NCBI RefSeq assembly: GCF_015500055.1
Contig: NZ_CP045492.1
Coordinates: 2,490,501 to 2,554,500, forward strand
Length of the DNA: 64,000 bases
Reading direction: 5' to 3'
DNA from: Mesorhizobium sp. NBSH29
GTDB lineage: Bacteria; Pseudomonadota; Alphaproteobacteria; Rhizobiales; Rhizobiaceae
Each line of letters starts with the position of its first letter. Within the stretch, counting starts at the first letter, position 1. The notes below the pieces were generated by a model, which was given only the letters and a program-made list of their open reading frames with translations, made no database searches and had not been told where the DNA came from. The translations under genes and the position numbers were made by a program. Of this stretch, positions 9,998 to 19,566 are shown in pieces.

Positions 9998-11326
9998 ATG
10001 CGGCTTTCGCGCTATTTTCTGCCTATCCTCAAAGAGAACCCGCGCGAGGCAGAAATTGTCTCGCACCGGCTGATGCTGCGCGCGGGCATGGTGCGGCAGC
10101 AGGCGGCAGGCAGCTTCTCCTGGCTGCCGCTTGGGAAGCGCGTTCTCGAAAAGGTCTGCAAGATCGTGCGCGAGGAGCAGAACCGCGCCGGCGCGCTGGA
10201 AATCCTGATGCCGACCATTCAGTCGGCCGACCTGTGGCGCGAAAGCGGTCGTTATGACGACTACGGCAAAGAGATGCTGCGGCTCCAGGACCGACATGAA
10301 CGCGACATGTTGTTTGGTCCGACCAATGAAGAAATGGTGACGGAGATTTTCCGCTCCTATGTGAAGTCCTACAAGGATCTGCCGCTTAATCTCTACCATA
10401 TCCAGTGGAAGTTCCGCGACGAGGTGCGCCCGCGCTTCGGCGTGATGCGCTCGCGTGAATTCCTGATGAAGGACGCCTACTCCTTCGACCTCGATTTCGG
10501 AGGCGCCAAGGCCGCCTACAACCGCATGTTTGTCTCCTACCTGCGAACCTTCACCCGCATGGGGCTGAAGGCTATTCCCATGCGCGCTGACACTGGCCCG
10601 ATCGGCGGTGACCTGAGCCATGAATTCATTATTTTGGCCGACACCGGCGAAAGCCAGGTATTTTGCGACCGCGACTACCTCGAACTGCCGGTGCCGGGCG
10701 AGGCCACCGATTTCGCCAATGATGGCGAAATGGCAGATATCGTCACTCAGTGGACGACGCCCTATGCAGCGACCGAGGAAATGCATGACGAAGTCGCGTG
10801 GGGCTCTGTCACCGAGGATAAAAAACTTTCAGCGCGCGGCATCGAGGTTGGCCATATTTTCCATTTCGGCGACAAATATTCCAAGCCGATGGGCGCAAAG
10901 GTGACCGGTCCGGACGGCAAGGAACATGCGGTCTCGATGGGCTCCTACGGCATCGGCCCGTCGCGGTTGATTGCGGCGATCATCGAAGCCAGCCATGACG
11001 AGGCCGGCATCATCTGGCCGGAAGCGGTGGCGCCGTTCGATGTTGTCCTGATCAACATGAAGCCCGGCGACACCGCCTGCGACAGCCTGTGCGAAAAGCT
11101 ACAGGCCGCTTATGAGAAATCGGGTCACGATGTGCTTTATGATGACACCGACCAGCGCGCCGGCGCGAAATTTGCCACTGCCGACCTGATCGGCATTCCC
11201 CGCCAGGTCATTGTCGGTCCACGCGGTGCTGGTGAAGGCACTGTTGAGGTCAAACGCCGCGCCACGGGCGAGCGCGACGTGCAGAAGGTAGAAGACCTGC
11301 TGGCATCGCTGGAGGCCACCGCGTGA
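9998..11326 (+). CDS. proS: Prolyl-tRNA synthetase, short alphaproteobacterial form
   Basis: This 442-residue class IIa synthetase charges tRNA-Pro. Motif 2 is seen in [18 protein letters not shown] and motif 3 in [16 protein letters not shown], followed by a C-terminal anticodon-binding domain. It is about 130 residues shorter than E. coli ProRS because it lacks the editing insertion, as is normal for alphaproteobacteria, where editing of Ala-tRNA-Pro is done in trans. Its TGA overlaps the GTG start of the next gene by four bases. Confidence 0.95.
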   Translation: MRLSRYFLPILKENPREAEIVSHRLMLRAGMVRQQAAGSFSWLPLGKRVLEKVCKIVREEQNRAGALEILMPTIQSADLWRESGRYDDYGKEMLRLQDRHERDMLFGPTNEEMVTEIFRSYVKSYKDLPLNLYHIQWKFRDEVRPRFGVMRSREFLMKDAYSFDLDFGGAKAAYNRMFVSYLRTFTRMGLKAIPMRADTGPIGGDLSHEFIILADTGESQVFCDRDYLELPVPGEATDFANDGEMADIVTQWTTPYAATEEMHDEVAWGSVTEDKKLSARGIEVGHIFHFGDKYSKPMGAKVTGPDGKEHAVSMGSYGIGPSRLIAAIIEASHDEAGIIWPEAVAPFDVVLINMKPGDTACDSLCEKLQAAYEKSGHDVLYDDTDQRAGAKFATADLIGIPRQVIVGPRGAGEGTVEVKRRATGERDVQKVEDLLASLEATA

Positions 11327-12627
11327 ACCAGACGGCACCAGCCGCACCGACGCCGCCGCCGCGCACACAGGGTGCCGGTCCGTTCTCCTATTTCGAGCGC
11401 ATGGTGGCCTGGCGTTATCTGCGCTCGCGCCGCAAGGAGACAGTGATTTCCATCATCGCCGCGATCTCGTTCACCGGCATCATGCTGGGCGTCGCGACGC
11501 TTATTATTGTCATGGCTGTCATGAACGGCTTTCGTGCCGAACTGATGACCCGCATCCTGGGCATCAACGGCCATGTTATTGTCCAGCCCATCGACACGCC
11601 GCTGGAAGATTATGAGGCCGTTGCCGGTCGTATCGCCGATCTCGCCGGCGTTAGACAGGCGATGCCGCTGATCGAGGGCCAGATTTTTGCTAGCGGCAAC
11701 GCCGGCCCGGGCACCGGCGCCCTGGTGAAAGGCATTCGTGGCCTCGATCTCGAAAAGATCGACCTTGTCGCGAAAAACGTCCGGCAAGGCACCATCGCGG
11801 GTTTCGATACGAGCGAAGGCGTTGCGATCGGCATCCGCATGGCCGAAAATCTTGGTCTGTCGCTGGGTGACATCATTTCGCTTATCTCGCCCGAAGGCGA
11901 CGTCACGCCGCTTGGCACCACCCCGCGCGTAAAAGGCTACCCGGTCACTGCCATTTTCGAGATTGGCATGTCCGAATATGATGCCTCCATCATCTTCATG
12001 CCGTTCTCTGAGGCGCAGCTCTATTTCAACCAGGAAGGCCGGGCGCAGACGATCGAGATATATGCTGAAAAACCGGACGCTATCGACACGTTGAAGCCGC
12101 TGATTGAGATAGCAGCCCAGCGCCCGCTCTACCTTTCAGACTGGCGCCAGCGCAACCAGACGTTCTTTTCTGCCCTGCAGGTTGAGCGCAATGTGATGTT
12201 CATGATCCTGACACTGATCGTTTTGGTGGCTGCGCTCAACATTATCTCGGGCCTCATCATGCTGGTGAAGGACAAAGGCGGCGACATTGCGATTTTGCGC
12301 ACCATGGGTGCTTCAAGCGGCGCGGTTATGCGCATCTTCATGATGACGGGAGCGGCAATCGGCGTAACGGGTACGCTGGCCGGTGTGCTTCTCGGCGTCG
12401 TTGTATGCCTCAATGTAGAATCAATCCGGCAGTTTTTCTCCTGGCTTTCGGGGACAACAATTTTCAACCCCGAACTCTATTTCCTGAGCCAATTGCCGGC
12501 GACAATGGATTTCGGCGAAACGTTTTCAGTCGTCATGATGGCGCTGGTTTTGTCTTTCCTGGCGACACTCTTTCCCGCATGGCGCGCGGCAAAGCTCGAT
12601 CCGGTCGAAGCGCTGAGGTATGAATAA
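11323..12627 (+). CDS. lolC: Lipoprotein-releasing ABC transporter permease LolC/LolE
   Basis: This 434-residue inner-membrane permease releases outer-membrane lipoproteins to the LolA chaperone. It has one N-terminal helix ([20 protein letters not shown] region), a large periplasmic MacB-like domain, and three C-terminal helices of the FtsX fold. The last residues, [17 protein letters not shown], are a family signature. It starts with GTG overlapping proS and is followed immediately by lolD. With a single permease gene, the complex is probably a homodimer. Confidence 0.93.
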   Translation: MNQTAPAAPTPPPRTQGAGPFSYFERMVAWRYLRSRRKETVISIIAAISFTGIMLGVATLIIVMAVMNGFRAELMTRILGINGHVIVQPIDTPLEDYEAVAGRIADLAGVRQAMPLIEGQIFASGNAGPGTGALVKGIRGLDLEKIDLVAKNVRQGTIAGFDTSEGVAIGIRMAENLGLSLGDIISLISPEGDVTPLGTTPRVKGYPVTAIFEIGMSEYDASIIFMPFSEAQLYFNQEGRAQTIEIYAEKPDAIDTLKPLIEIAAQRPLYLSDWRQRNQTFFSALQVERNVMFMILTLIVLVAALNIISGLIMLVKDKGGDIAILRTMGASSGAVMRIFMMTGAAIGVTGTLAGVLLGVVVCLNVESIRQFFSWLSGTTIFNPELYFLSQLPATMDFGETFSVVMMALVLSFLATLFPAWRAAKLDPVEALRYE

Positions 12628-13308
12628 TTGAGTGAGCCGATCATCGAGCTGAAAAGCGTCGAACGCCATTATATACAGGGTGAACGCCAGCTGACCATTT
12701 TGAACCGCGCCGACTTTTCATTGAAGCGCGGTGAGATGGTGGCGCTTGTTGCACCATCGGGTGCTGGCAAGTCGACGCTGCTGCACACTGCGGGTCTTCT
12801 AGAACGCCCCGATGCCGGTGACGTCATCCTCGCCGGTCGCGCCTGTGGTCGGCTGTCTGACGACGAGCGCACCGCCATTCGCCGCAACGACATCGGCTTC
12901 GTCTACCAGTTCCATCATTTGTTGCCTGAATTCTCGGCGCTTGAAAACATCATGATGCCGCAACTGGTGAGGGGGCTCAGCGTTGCCGAAGCGCAGGGGC
13001 GCGCCACCCAGCTCCTTGACTATATGAAGATTGGCAACCGCGGCCACCACCGCCCGTCAGAGCTGTCTGGCGGCGAACAGCAGCGTGTCGCCATCGCGCG
13101 CGCGGTTGCCAACGCCCCGCTGGTGCTGTTGGCCGACGAGCCGACAGGCAATCTCGACCCGGTCACAGCGACTTACGTGTTCGAGGCGCTGGAAGCGCTC
13201 GTGCGCCAGTCGGGTCTCGCAGCTCTGATTGCCACTCACAACCACCAGCTTGCCGCACGCATGGATCGTCGTGTGACCTTGACGGACGGGAAGGTCGTGA
13301 CCCTCTAG
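12628..13308 (+). CDS. lolD: Lipoprotein-releasing ABC transporter ATP-binding protein LolD
   Basis: This 226-residue ABC ATPase powers the LolC permease. Walker A (PSGAGKST) is at residues 43-50, the ABC signature LSGGEQQR at 146-153 and Walker B LLADE at 167-171. It starts with TTG directly after the permease stop codon, without a gap, so the two are translationally coupled. Length is normal. Confidence 0.94.
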   Translation: MSEPIIELKSVERHYIQGERQLTILNRADFSLKRGEMVALVAPSGAGKSTLLHTAGLLERPDAGDVILAGRACGRLSDDERTAIRRNDIGFVYQFHHLLPEFSALENIMMPQLVRGLSVAEAQGRATQLLDYMKIGNRGHHRPSELSGGEQQRVAIARAVANAPLVLLADEPTGNLDPVTATYVFEALEALVRQSGLAALIATHNHQLAARMDRRVTLTDGKVVTL

Positions 13309-13363
13309 ACTTTCACGAAGTCCGCGCGGCACCGGCACTGGCCCATATGGACAAAATTCTGGC

Positions 13364-13398
13364 TTGACGAAGGAACATAAATAGAACAAACTACGAAC
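13364..13398 (+). promoter_or_regulatory. Promoter with tandem LexA (SOS) operators
   Basis: Three GAAC half-sites stand at 13373-13376, 13384-13387 and 13395-13398, each separated by exactly seven bases. This makes two overlapping copies of GAAC-N7-GAAC, the reverse complement of the alphaproteobacterial LexA box GTTC-N7-GTTC. A TTGACG -35-like element lies at 13364-13369, so bound LexA would cover the -10 region. The site lies 22 bases upstream of the ATG of a 28-residue membrane peptide. Confidence 0.75.
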
Positions 13399-13420
13399 AA
13401 TAAGAGACAGGAGAGACCCA

Positions 13421-13507
13421 ATGCCCGATCTTGTTCAAGATGTTGTTTCGATGGTTTGCATGAGTGCGTTTCTGGTCTCGGCTGCCATGTGGATTGGTGC
13501 GCTCTGA
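13421..13507 (+). CDS. 28-residue SOS-controlled membrane peptide
   Basis: A short ORF of 28 residues starts at an ATG preceded by a good ribosome-binding site (AGGAGAG, 7 bases away) and follows the tandem LexA operators at 13373-13398. It begins MPDLVQDVVSMV and ends SAAMWIGAL, giving a single hydrophobic helix after a short acidic N terminus. Caulobacter SidA is a 29-residue SOS-induced inner-membrane inhibitor of division that acts on FtsW and FtsN. The size, topology and regulation here match that description, but homology cannot be shown without alignment. A role as a damage-induced division inhibitor is inference. Confidence 0.65.
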   Translation: MPDLVQDVVSMVCMSAFLVSAAMWIGAL

Positions 13508-13532
13508 ATATGTTCTTTAGGCGTGTGTGGAA

Positions 13533-14246
13533 CTACCGGGAAGCTGGGCCGAAAACCCTTTCAAATGCCGTTTTCAGTGCTTCGTCGGCATCCGGCATTG
13601 TCACCGGCAGACCAAGATCCACCAGACTGGTGACGCCGTATCCCGTTACGCCGCAGGGTACTATGCCGGTAAAATGCGACAGTTCGGGCTCGACATTGAG
13701 TGCGACGCCGTGAAAGCTGACCCAGCGCCGCAGCCGGATGCCGATTGCCGCGATCTTGTCTTCGGCGGGAGCGCCGTCAGGCAGGGGTGGGCGGTCTGGC
13801 CGCACAACCCAGACGCCGACTCGGTCCTCGCGCCGCTCTCCCGTAACGTTGAACGCGGCAAGCGTTTCGATCAGCCAGGCTTCCAGTGCGGCAACGAAGG
13901 CACGCACGTCCTCTCGCCGGCGTTTCAGGTCAAGCATCACATAGGCAACCCGCTGGCCGGGTCCATGATAGGTATATTCACCGCCGCGGCCCGACGCGAA
14001 AACCGGAAAGCGGTTCGCATCAATCAAATCTTGAGACTTCGCGCTGGTACCTGCGGTGTAAAGCGGCGGATGTTCGACAAGCCAGACCAGTTCGCGCGCC
14101 GTTCCGTCGCGTATTGCTGCGGCACGTTCTTCCATAGCGATAACCGCATCGTCATAGGATAAGAGGCCGCTTTCCACGCGCCATTCCACCGGTTCCGAGC
14201 CGGCCCGTGGGAGAAATGAATGAGTGATCTGGTTGCGTTCAAGCAT
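13533..14246 (-). CDS. lipB: Octanoyltransferase LipB
   Basis: This 237-residue enzyme moves octanoyl groups from acyl carrier protein to lipoyl domains of 2-oxoacid dehydrogenases and the glycine cleavage system, the first step of lipoate synthesis. The substrate loop [12 protein letters not shown] is at residues 87-98, the catalytic lysine in DKIAAIGIR at 164 and the catalytic cysteine in [11 protein letters not shown] at 198. It is transcribed toward the 28-residue peptide gene and the two ends are only 25 bases apart. Confidence 0.94.
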   Translation of the reverse strand: MLERNQITHSFLPRAGSEPVEWRVESGLLSYDDAVIAMEERAAAIRDGTARELVWLVEHPPLYTAGTSAKSQDLIDANRFPVFASGRGGEYTYHGPGQRVAYVMLDLKRRREDVRAFVAALEAWLIETLAAFNVTGERREDRVGVWVVRPDRPPLPDGAPAEDKIAAIGIRLRRWVSFHGVALNVEPELSHFTGIVPCGVTGYGVTSLVDLGLPVTMPDADEALKTAFERVFGPASR

Positions 14247-14435
14247 GGCTTTCTGCGTCCCGCAGGGCGTGTTTCACCACATATGGCGATAACCGTCCCA
14301 AAGGTCCAGTTCACGCGTTTTACGGCGACTGAAAACTCCTTTGTTCTCCGGCAATTAATGAGGCCTTCGCCACTTGTTTCACCGGTTTCGATTTGCTACA
14401 TGCCGCGTGCCGGTGCGAGCCGGCCTTCGTTGCGT

Positions 14436-14520
14436 GCGGTCGTGGCGGAATTGGTAGACGCGCAGCGTTGAGGTCGCTGTGGGGCAACCCGTGGAGGTTC
14501 GAGTCCTCTCGACCGCACCA
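14436..14520 (+). tRNA. tRNA-Leu (anticodon GAG)
   Basis: The 85-base gene has a 7-bp acceptor stem (GCGGTCG with CGACCGC), an anticodon arm CAGCG-TTGAGGT-CGCTG giving GAG, a class II long variable arm, the GGTTCGAGTCC T-arm segment and an encoded CCA. It decodes CUC and CUU. It is intact, unlike the tRNA-Leu(UAA) gene split by the island further on. Confidence 0.95.
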
Positions 14521-14625
14521 AATACACTCCACCAGAGTGGAATTTCCCAGTGCGTCTGCGCGGAGCTCCCGCTGTGGGTTGAAGAGCGTGACCTTCTGGA
14601 ATAAGCCTTAACACTGTGGCCGCGT

Positions 14626-14883
14626 GTGAAAACTGCGTCTCCTGATGAGCGCGAACGCGGCTGGAACTCCGGTACGGAAGCTGTGAAAAACAAGTTCGCA
14701 AAAGGCATCGTTTACGCGCTGTTCGCGTTTCCAGCCGGAGCGTTGCTCGGCTACGCCCTGATAACATTGCTCTCGGGCAACACCCATGATCTGCCCGTTG
14801 AATCTGCCATGACAGCGATCTTTGTCGCGGGTCCACTCGCTGCAATCGTTGCGTTTGTTGTGGGGCTCAGTCGCAAGCGCTGA
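14626..14883 (+). CDS. Small membrane protein, unknown
   Basis: This 85-residue ORF starts with GTG, has a charged N-terminal third and two hydrophobic helices (residues about 28-50 and 62-80), and ends with a positive SRKR tail. Function is not recognised. It follows the tRNA-Leu(GAG) gene on the same strand and could be cotranscribed with it. A start codon with a strong ribosome-binding site is not evident, so the exact N terminus is uncertain. Confidence 0.5.
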   Translation: MKTASPDERERGWNSGTEAVKNKFAKGIVYALFAFPAGALLGYALITLLSGNTHDLPVESAMTAIFVAGPLAAIVAFVVGLSRKR

Positions 14884-15139
14884 CCAAATAGAGCATCGGG
14901 TCCGACTCCGGCGCGTTGAATTGATCGCAGGTGAACGCCTACTCCTACCGTACGACCGGTTTCGCGCCATAGCTAATATCACCGCCAACTCGATAACAGT
15001 GCAGCGCACTACTGCGTTTGGCTTTGCAGTCCGTCAACTCGCAGGCTAGAGGTTGCTTTGCTACGGGGCAGGGTTGCAGCCATGTTCTTGCAGTGGTGCG
15101 CGGCGCGGGAGATTCCTGCATCTTGTCCAGGAGAATCAC

Positions 15140-16555
15140 ATGGAAGGCCAGGAACACCAAAGCGCCGAACCCATCGATGCAGCATCAGGGGCAGGCATCT
15201 ATGATGATGATGGCGTCATTCGCGCGGGCTACCTCGCCCATATAGGCGCGGCGATCGCCGATCGCGACACGCTGGCATTGAAATCGGATGTTTCTGAACT
15301 TCACCAGTCTGAGCTGGGTGACTTGCTTGAAGCTTTGTTGCCTGAACAGCGCCGCGCCCTAGTTCATCTCATGGGCGAGGATTTTGATTTTTCCGCACTG
15401 ACCGAGGTCGACGAGAAAATCCGCATGGATATCGTCGACAATTTGCCCAACGCGCAGATCGCGCAGGCGGTCCAGGCGCTCGATTCCGACGATGCGGTAT
15501 ACATTCTGGAAGATCTCGAGATCGAGGACCAGGACGAGATCCTTGCCCAACTTCCGTTCACCGAGCGCATTCGCCTGCGCCGGGCCCTGGATTATCCTGA
15601 AGAAACCGCCGGCCGGCGCATGCAGACAGAGTTTGTCGCTGTGCCGCCATTCTGGACCGTCGGGCAGACGATTGACTATATGCGCGAAGACCAGAACCTG
15701 CCGGACAGGTTCAGCCAGATTTTTGTCATAGATCCGACTTTCAAGTTGCTCGGTGCCGTCGACCTCGACCAGATACTGCGCACCCGTCGCACGACAAAAA
15801 TCGAGGACATGATGCATGAGACACGCCATGCCATTCCCGCCACGATGGATCAGGAAGAAGCCGCGCGCGAATTTGAACAATACGACCTTCTGTCTGCAGC
15901 CGTGGTCGATGAGAACGAACGCTTGGTTGGTGTGCTGACCATCGACGATGTGGTCGACGTCATCCAGCAGGAGGCTGAGGAGGATCTGCTGCGCATGGGC
16001 GGTGTCGGCGATGAGGAATTGTCCGATACGGTTCTCGACACATCGCGCTCGCGTGTCCCTTGGCTGTTGATCAATCTGGCGACGGCTTTTCTTTCGGCTT
16101 CCGTTATCAGCCAGTTTGGCGCAACGATTGAGCAGATGGTTGCGCTCGCCGCCCTGATGCCAATTGTGGCGTCACTCGGCGGCAATGCCGGCACACAGAC
16201 CATGACCGTCACCGTGCGCGCCCTCGCCACAAAAGATCTGGACATCTACAACGCTGGGCGCGTCATTCGGCGCGAGGTAATGGTCGGTCTCTTGAACGGC
16301 GTAATTATTGCCGTGATGCTTGGCCTCATCGCAGGCGCGTGGTTTCACAATCCGGATCTTGGCATTGTAATCGCATCGGCCATGGTGATTACCATGCTGG
16401 CTGCGGCCCTGGGCGGCATTCTGATCCCGCTTTTGCTGGATCGTTATGGTGCAGATCCGGCCATTTCGTCGTCAATTTTCACTACCATGGTCACCGACGT
16501 AATCGGCTTCCTCTCATTTCTTGGGCTGGCAACGTGGTGGCTGGGGCTGGGTTAG
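15140..16555 (+). CDS. mgtE: Magnesium transporter MgtE
   Basis: This 471-residue Mg2+ channel has the MgtE N domain (residues about 40-140), two CBS domains (about 145-265) that sense cytoplasmic Mg2+, and five C-terminal helices. The pore motif PIVASLGGNAGTQT is present. The ATG at 15140 is chosen because AGGAG lies at proper spacing before it; the reading frame is open further upstream but without family-like sequence. The protein is in the inner membrane and probably dimeric. Confidence 0.94.
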   Translation: MEGQEHQSAEPIDAASGAGIYDDDGVIRAGYLAHIGAAIADRDTLALKSDVSELHQSELGDLLEALLPEQRRALVHLMGEDFDFSALTEVDEKIRMDIVDNLPNAQIAQAVQALDSDDAVYILEDLEIEDQDEILAQLPFTERIRLRRALDYPEETAGRRMQTEFVAVPPFWTVGQTIDYMREDQNLPDRFSQIFVIDPTFKLLGAVDLDQILRTRRTTKIEDMMHETRHAIPATMDQEEAAREFEQYDLLSAAVVDENERLVGVLTIDDVVDVIQQEAEEDLLRMGGVGDEELSDTVLDTSRSRVPWLLINLATAFLSASVISQFGATIEQMVALAALMPIVASLGGNAGTQTMTVTVRALATKDLDIYNAGRVIRREVMVGLLNGVIIAVMLGLIAGAWFHNPDLGIVIASAMVITMLAAALGGILIPLLLDRYGADPAISSSIFTTMVTDVIGFLSFLGLATWWLGLG

Positions 16556-16590
16556 CGGGATCAGCTAAATTAGCCAGAAGCCTCTCTTAA

Positions 16591-16606
16591 TTGACTTTTA
16601 CGTAAA
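16591..16606 (+). promoter_or_regulatory. Candidate operator of the LiuR-like regulator
   Basis: The sequence TTGACTTTTACGTAAA contains the TTTACGTAAA core reported for LiuR-family MerR regulators of branched-chain amino acid catabolism. It lies 48 bases upstream of the preferred start of the adjacent MerR gene, so autoregulation is likely. The right arm is degenerate, so the match is partial. Confidence 0.5.
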
Positions 16607-16653
16607 TGCCGTGCGATGAATCCCAACGTGAATTCGCCTTGGGGGCTAAAAAT

Positions 16654-17040
16654 ATGCGGGAATATTATTCGATTACTGAACTGACCCGGGAGTTCGCGAT
16701 TTCGACCCGCACCTTGCGCTTCTACGAGGATGAGGGACTTATTCACCCGGTGCGGCGCGGCCGCACACGGCTGTTTCGACCCTCAGACCGCCATTTGGTC
16801 AAGCAGATCATGCGCGGCAAGCGGCTGGGGTTTTCGATCAGCGAGATTCGCGAAATTATCCAGATGTACCGATCACCACCGGGTGAGGTGGGTCAGCTCA
16901 AACTGATGATCGCGCGCATCGAAGAAAAGCGCGAGGAGTTGCGCCAGAAACGTCGCGACTTGGAAGAAACCCTCGCCGAGCTCGACCATGCCGAAGAATC
17001 CTGCGTCGAACGATTGGTAGAGCTTGGCGTCAACACCTGA
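16654..17040 (+). CDS. MerR-family regulator, LiuR-like
   Basis: This 128-residue protein has an N-terminal MerR winged helix (YSITELTREFAISTRTLRFY) followed by a dimerisation coiled coil (residues about 85-120). The sequence RGKRLGFSISEIREII is typical of the LiuR group that represses leucine/isovalerate degradation genes. The start at 16654 is preferred to the ATG at 16606 because GGGGG precedes it and 16606 lies in the putative operator. No liu genes are in this window, so its targets must be elsewhere. Confidence 0.8.
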   Translation: MREYYSITELTREFAISTRTLRFYEDEGLIHPVRRGRTRLFRPSDRHLVKQIMRGKRLGFSISEIREIIQMYRSPPGEVGQLKLMIARIEEKREELRQKRRDLEETLAELDHAEESCVERLVELGVNT

Positions 17041-17055
17041 TTGTACGGCGCCGCT

Positions 17056-17532
17056 TCAGATCCAACGGCGCACTCGCTTCGAATAGTCGAGATATTTCTT
17101 GCCGAAGCGCGTGGTCAGGTGCCGCTCCTCGCCTTTAATCGCCAGAATGCCGGTAAGATAGGCGGCCAGCAATCCGAGCGGCAGAAACCAGGTGACCTCT
17201 CCCACCAGTCCGATGGCGAACATCAACAGCGTGTTGGCCAGATAGAGCGGGTTACGACTAAACGAGAAGGCGCCGCTGGTCACCAGATGCTCGCTGGCGC
17301 GGTGCGGCATGATAGTAGTTTTGGCTCGGTGCAATGTGCGGATGGCGCTGACATCGATTGCGACAACGGCAACGATCAAAAGCCAGCCGATGGCAAACAG
17401 CAGATCTGAAAATGGCGGTCCGATAAATGGCAGCGGATAGACGATATGCAATATGATGCCCAGCACGATCGCTGCCAGATAGATCATCGGCGGCCACGGG
17501 ATGCGGTTCGGAAGTCCGGCTGTATCGGTCAT
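17056..17532 (-). CDS. Isoprenylcysteine carboxyl methyltransferase-like membrane protein
   Basis: This 158-residue protein has four or five hydrophobic helices and the C-terminal signature of the ICMT/PEMT membrane methyltransferases: SFSRNPLYLANTLLM, then KGEERHLTTRFGKKYLDYSKRVRRWI-type residues, which include the EE that binds S-adenosylmethionine. The substrate in bacteria is unknown. Its ATG overlaps the stop of the upstream acyltransferase gene by ATGA, so the two are made together. Confidence 0.82.
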   Translation of the reverse strand: MTDTAGLPNRIPWPPMIYLAAIVLGIILHIVYPLPFIGPPFSDLLFAIGWLLIVAVVAIDVSAIRTLHRAKTTIMPHRASEHLVTSGAFSFSRNPLYLANTLLMFAIGLVGEVTWFLPLGLLAAYLTGILAIKGEERHLTTRFGKKYLDYSKRVRRWI

Positions 17533-18521
17533 GGGTTTGCATCCTCCCGCGAAACCTGCTGCTCGGTCGAGGCGGTGCATATATCCGCCAGCCCGCGCAC
17601 CTGTGTTGTAACCTGATCATTCTGCGGGTCAGAGAACACGCTGTCGAGCCTGTTTTCGCGTTGCAGGCTATCGAGCATGCAGCCGCAGTAAACCGTGCAG
17701 AATTCTTCGCCCGCATCTTGCCGGCACGTGCTCTCGCAGGCCCGGACGAATTGAACGGGTTGGCTGGAAACCGGCGCTGGAGAGATCTGCGAAAACAGCC
17801 AGACGCATCCGATCAGCACTGGCTGGTGTATCAGGTAGAATGCAAGGCTGTGACGACCGGCGACATCCAACGGTTTGGTCCATTTCGCCGGCATGTTATG
17901 TGCCAGTCTTGCAAACAGCCCGCTCTGTTCGCCGATACGCGCAGTACCCATGCCCGCAAGCACAGCTCCAAACCATGGAAACAGCGGCACATAGTCGTTG
18001 GAACGTGGGATGGTAGCAGAAAGTCCCACCCACCAGAGTGCGGGCAGATCAAACAGCGGCGCGCGCCAGAAATATGGCAATGCGATAACCACTGCTGCAA
18101 GCAACAACGTTAATGGCGCTGGTAAACGCAGAAACAAAAGCCCCAACACGCTTGCGAGCGCGATCTGGTGTAGGATGCCAAAGAAGATAAATCCGTTCGG
18201 CATCGCGACATACGTGACGATTGAAATGGCCGCAGCCGCCCCGGCCACCATCGTCAGGCGCTTTAAGAACCCAGCCCATCGAATGGTTTTTGCATGTGCC
18301 AGGTAAAGGCTGACCCCGACGAGGAACAGAAAACTGGAGGCAATTCCGCGCGCAAACAGACGCCAACCGCCAACGGCGGTGGTGCCCTGTTCGACATAAC
18401 CGAAAAATTCGAGATCCCAGGTGAAATGGTAGATGGCCATCGCAACCAGCGCGCTGCCACGCGCAATGTCGAGCAGTGCAATACGGGGTCGGGCTGGCAT
18501 TGACGTGGCGGGAAAAACCAT
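17529..18521 (-). CDS. DUF1624 / HGSNAT-type membrane acyltransferase with Cys-rich tail
   Basis: This protein of about 330 residues belongs to the heparan-alpha-glucosaminide N-acetyltransferase catalytic family (DUF1624), which moves acyl groups across the membrane. The family motif LLDIARGSALVAMAIYHF lies near the N terminus, followed by seven or eight helices and GRHSLAFYLIHQPVLIG near residue 222. After the membrane part, residues 260-330 form a polar tail with cysteines at 262, 266, 275, 279, 281 and 315. Start codons at 18521 and 18500 are both possible. It shares a 4-base overlap with the methyltransferase downstream. Confidence 0.82.
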   Translation of the reverse strand: MVFPATSMPARPRIALLDIARGSALVAMAIYHFTWDLEFFGYVEQGTTAVGGWRLFARGIASSFLFLVGVSLYLAHAKTIRWAGFLKRLTMVAGAAAAISIVTYVAMPNGFIFFGILHQIALASVLGLLFLRLPAPLTLLLAAVVIALPYFWRAPLFDLPALWWVGLSATIPRSNDYVPLFPWFGAVLAGMGTARIGEQSGLFARLAHNMPAKWTKPLDVAGRHSLAFYLIHQPVLIGCVWLFSQISPAPVSSQPVQFVRACESTCRQDAGEEFCTVYCGCMLDSLQRENRLDSVFSDPQNDQVTTQVRGLADICTASTEQQVSREDANP

Positions 18522-18598
18522 GACTTCCTGACGCAGAGGATTGCCGTGGGCACAGGCGCACCACAGTGAACTGTCATTGATAGGCGAGGGCGGACGGC

Positions 18599-19423
18599 AT
18601 GCATAGTGTTGCGGCAAATGGCGCAGAAATTCCGGCACTCGGGCTCGGCACCTGGACACTTACCGGCAAGGGATGCACCGACCTCGTCAGAGAAGCTCTC
18701 TCGGTTGGCTACCGACACATCGACACGGCCCGTGCCTATGACAATGAAGAGGCGGTCGGTGCCGGCCTTCGCGCATCAGGCACGCCGCGCGAGAAAATAT
18801 TTGTAACCACCAAAATCTGGTACACCGATCTTGCGCCCGCTGACGCGGTCCAATCCGCGGAGGGCAGCCTGAAACGGCTTGGTCTCGACTATGTCGACCT
18901 GCTGCTGATCCATTGGCCGAATGCCAAAATTCCTCTCGCCGGCACCATGGAGGCGCTGAACCGGCTGCGCGAACGCGGCTTGACGCGCTACATCGGCGTT
19001 GCAAACTTTCCTACCGCAACATTGGCTGAGGCAATTAAGCTCTCGGATGCACCGCTGGTTGCCAACCAGGTAGAATATCACCCCTATCTCGACCAGACCA
19101 AACTGATGGCTGCCTGTCGCAAGGCTGGCATCGCATTCGTTTCCTACTGCCCGCTTTACCGCGATGGCGGTCTGCTACGCGAACCCGCCGTTATGGATGC
19201 GGCATCACGTCATCGCAGGACTCCAGGCCAGGTGATATTGCGCTGGCATGTCCAGCATCAGGGTGTCGTGGCTATACCGCGCACCAGCCGGATAGAACGA
19301 CTGGCCGAAAATGCCGCTCTCTTCGATTTTGAGCTAAGCCAAGCGGAAATGGCGTCGATCACGGCGCTCGCTGAACGAAACAGCCGCATCTGCGATTATG
19401 GTTTTTCGCCAAAGTGGGATTAG
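18599..19423 (+). CDS. Aldo/keto reductase, 2,5-diketo-D-gluconate reductase type
   Basis: This 274-residue NADPH-dependent oxidoreductase has the (beta/alpha)8 fold and the full catalytic tetrad: Asp42, Tyr47, Lys72 and His105 (LLLIHWPN). The motif VANQVEYHPYLDQ and the cofactor-binding IPRTSRIERLAEN place it near E. coli DkgB. The physiological substrate cannot be read from sequence. It is divergent from the acyltransferase gene with about 78 bases between them. Confidence 0.88.
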   Translation: MHSVAANGAEIPALGLGTWTLTGKGCTDLVREALSVGYRHIDTARAYDNEEAVGAGLRASGTPREKIFVTTKIWYTDLAPADAVQSAEGSLKRLGLDYVDLLLIHWPNAKIPLAGTMEALNRLRERGLTRYIGVANFPTATLAEAIKLSDAPLVANQVEYHPYLDQTKLMAACRKAGIAFVSYCPLYRDGGLLREPAVMDAASRHRRTPGQVILRWHVQHQGVVAIPRTSRIERLAENAALFDFELSQAEMASITALAERNSRICDYGFSPKWD

Positions 19424-19566
19424 ACCCGGGCCGTGCCTGAATGGCACACAGGCCGGGCGAACGAACGTGTAGCGCTGCGTTTTCCGGCTGCTCTGCGTCG
19501 GTTTCCTGCTACCATCTGGCGGCAATCCAGCCCACGCTGCGCCTAAAAATATCATCTTAGGCAGAA

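Noticed and set aside
14526-14541. Terminator after tRNA-Leu(GAG)
   Set aside because: The 5-bp hairpin TCCAC-CAGA-GTGGA is weak and is followed by ATTTCCC rather than a T tract.
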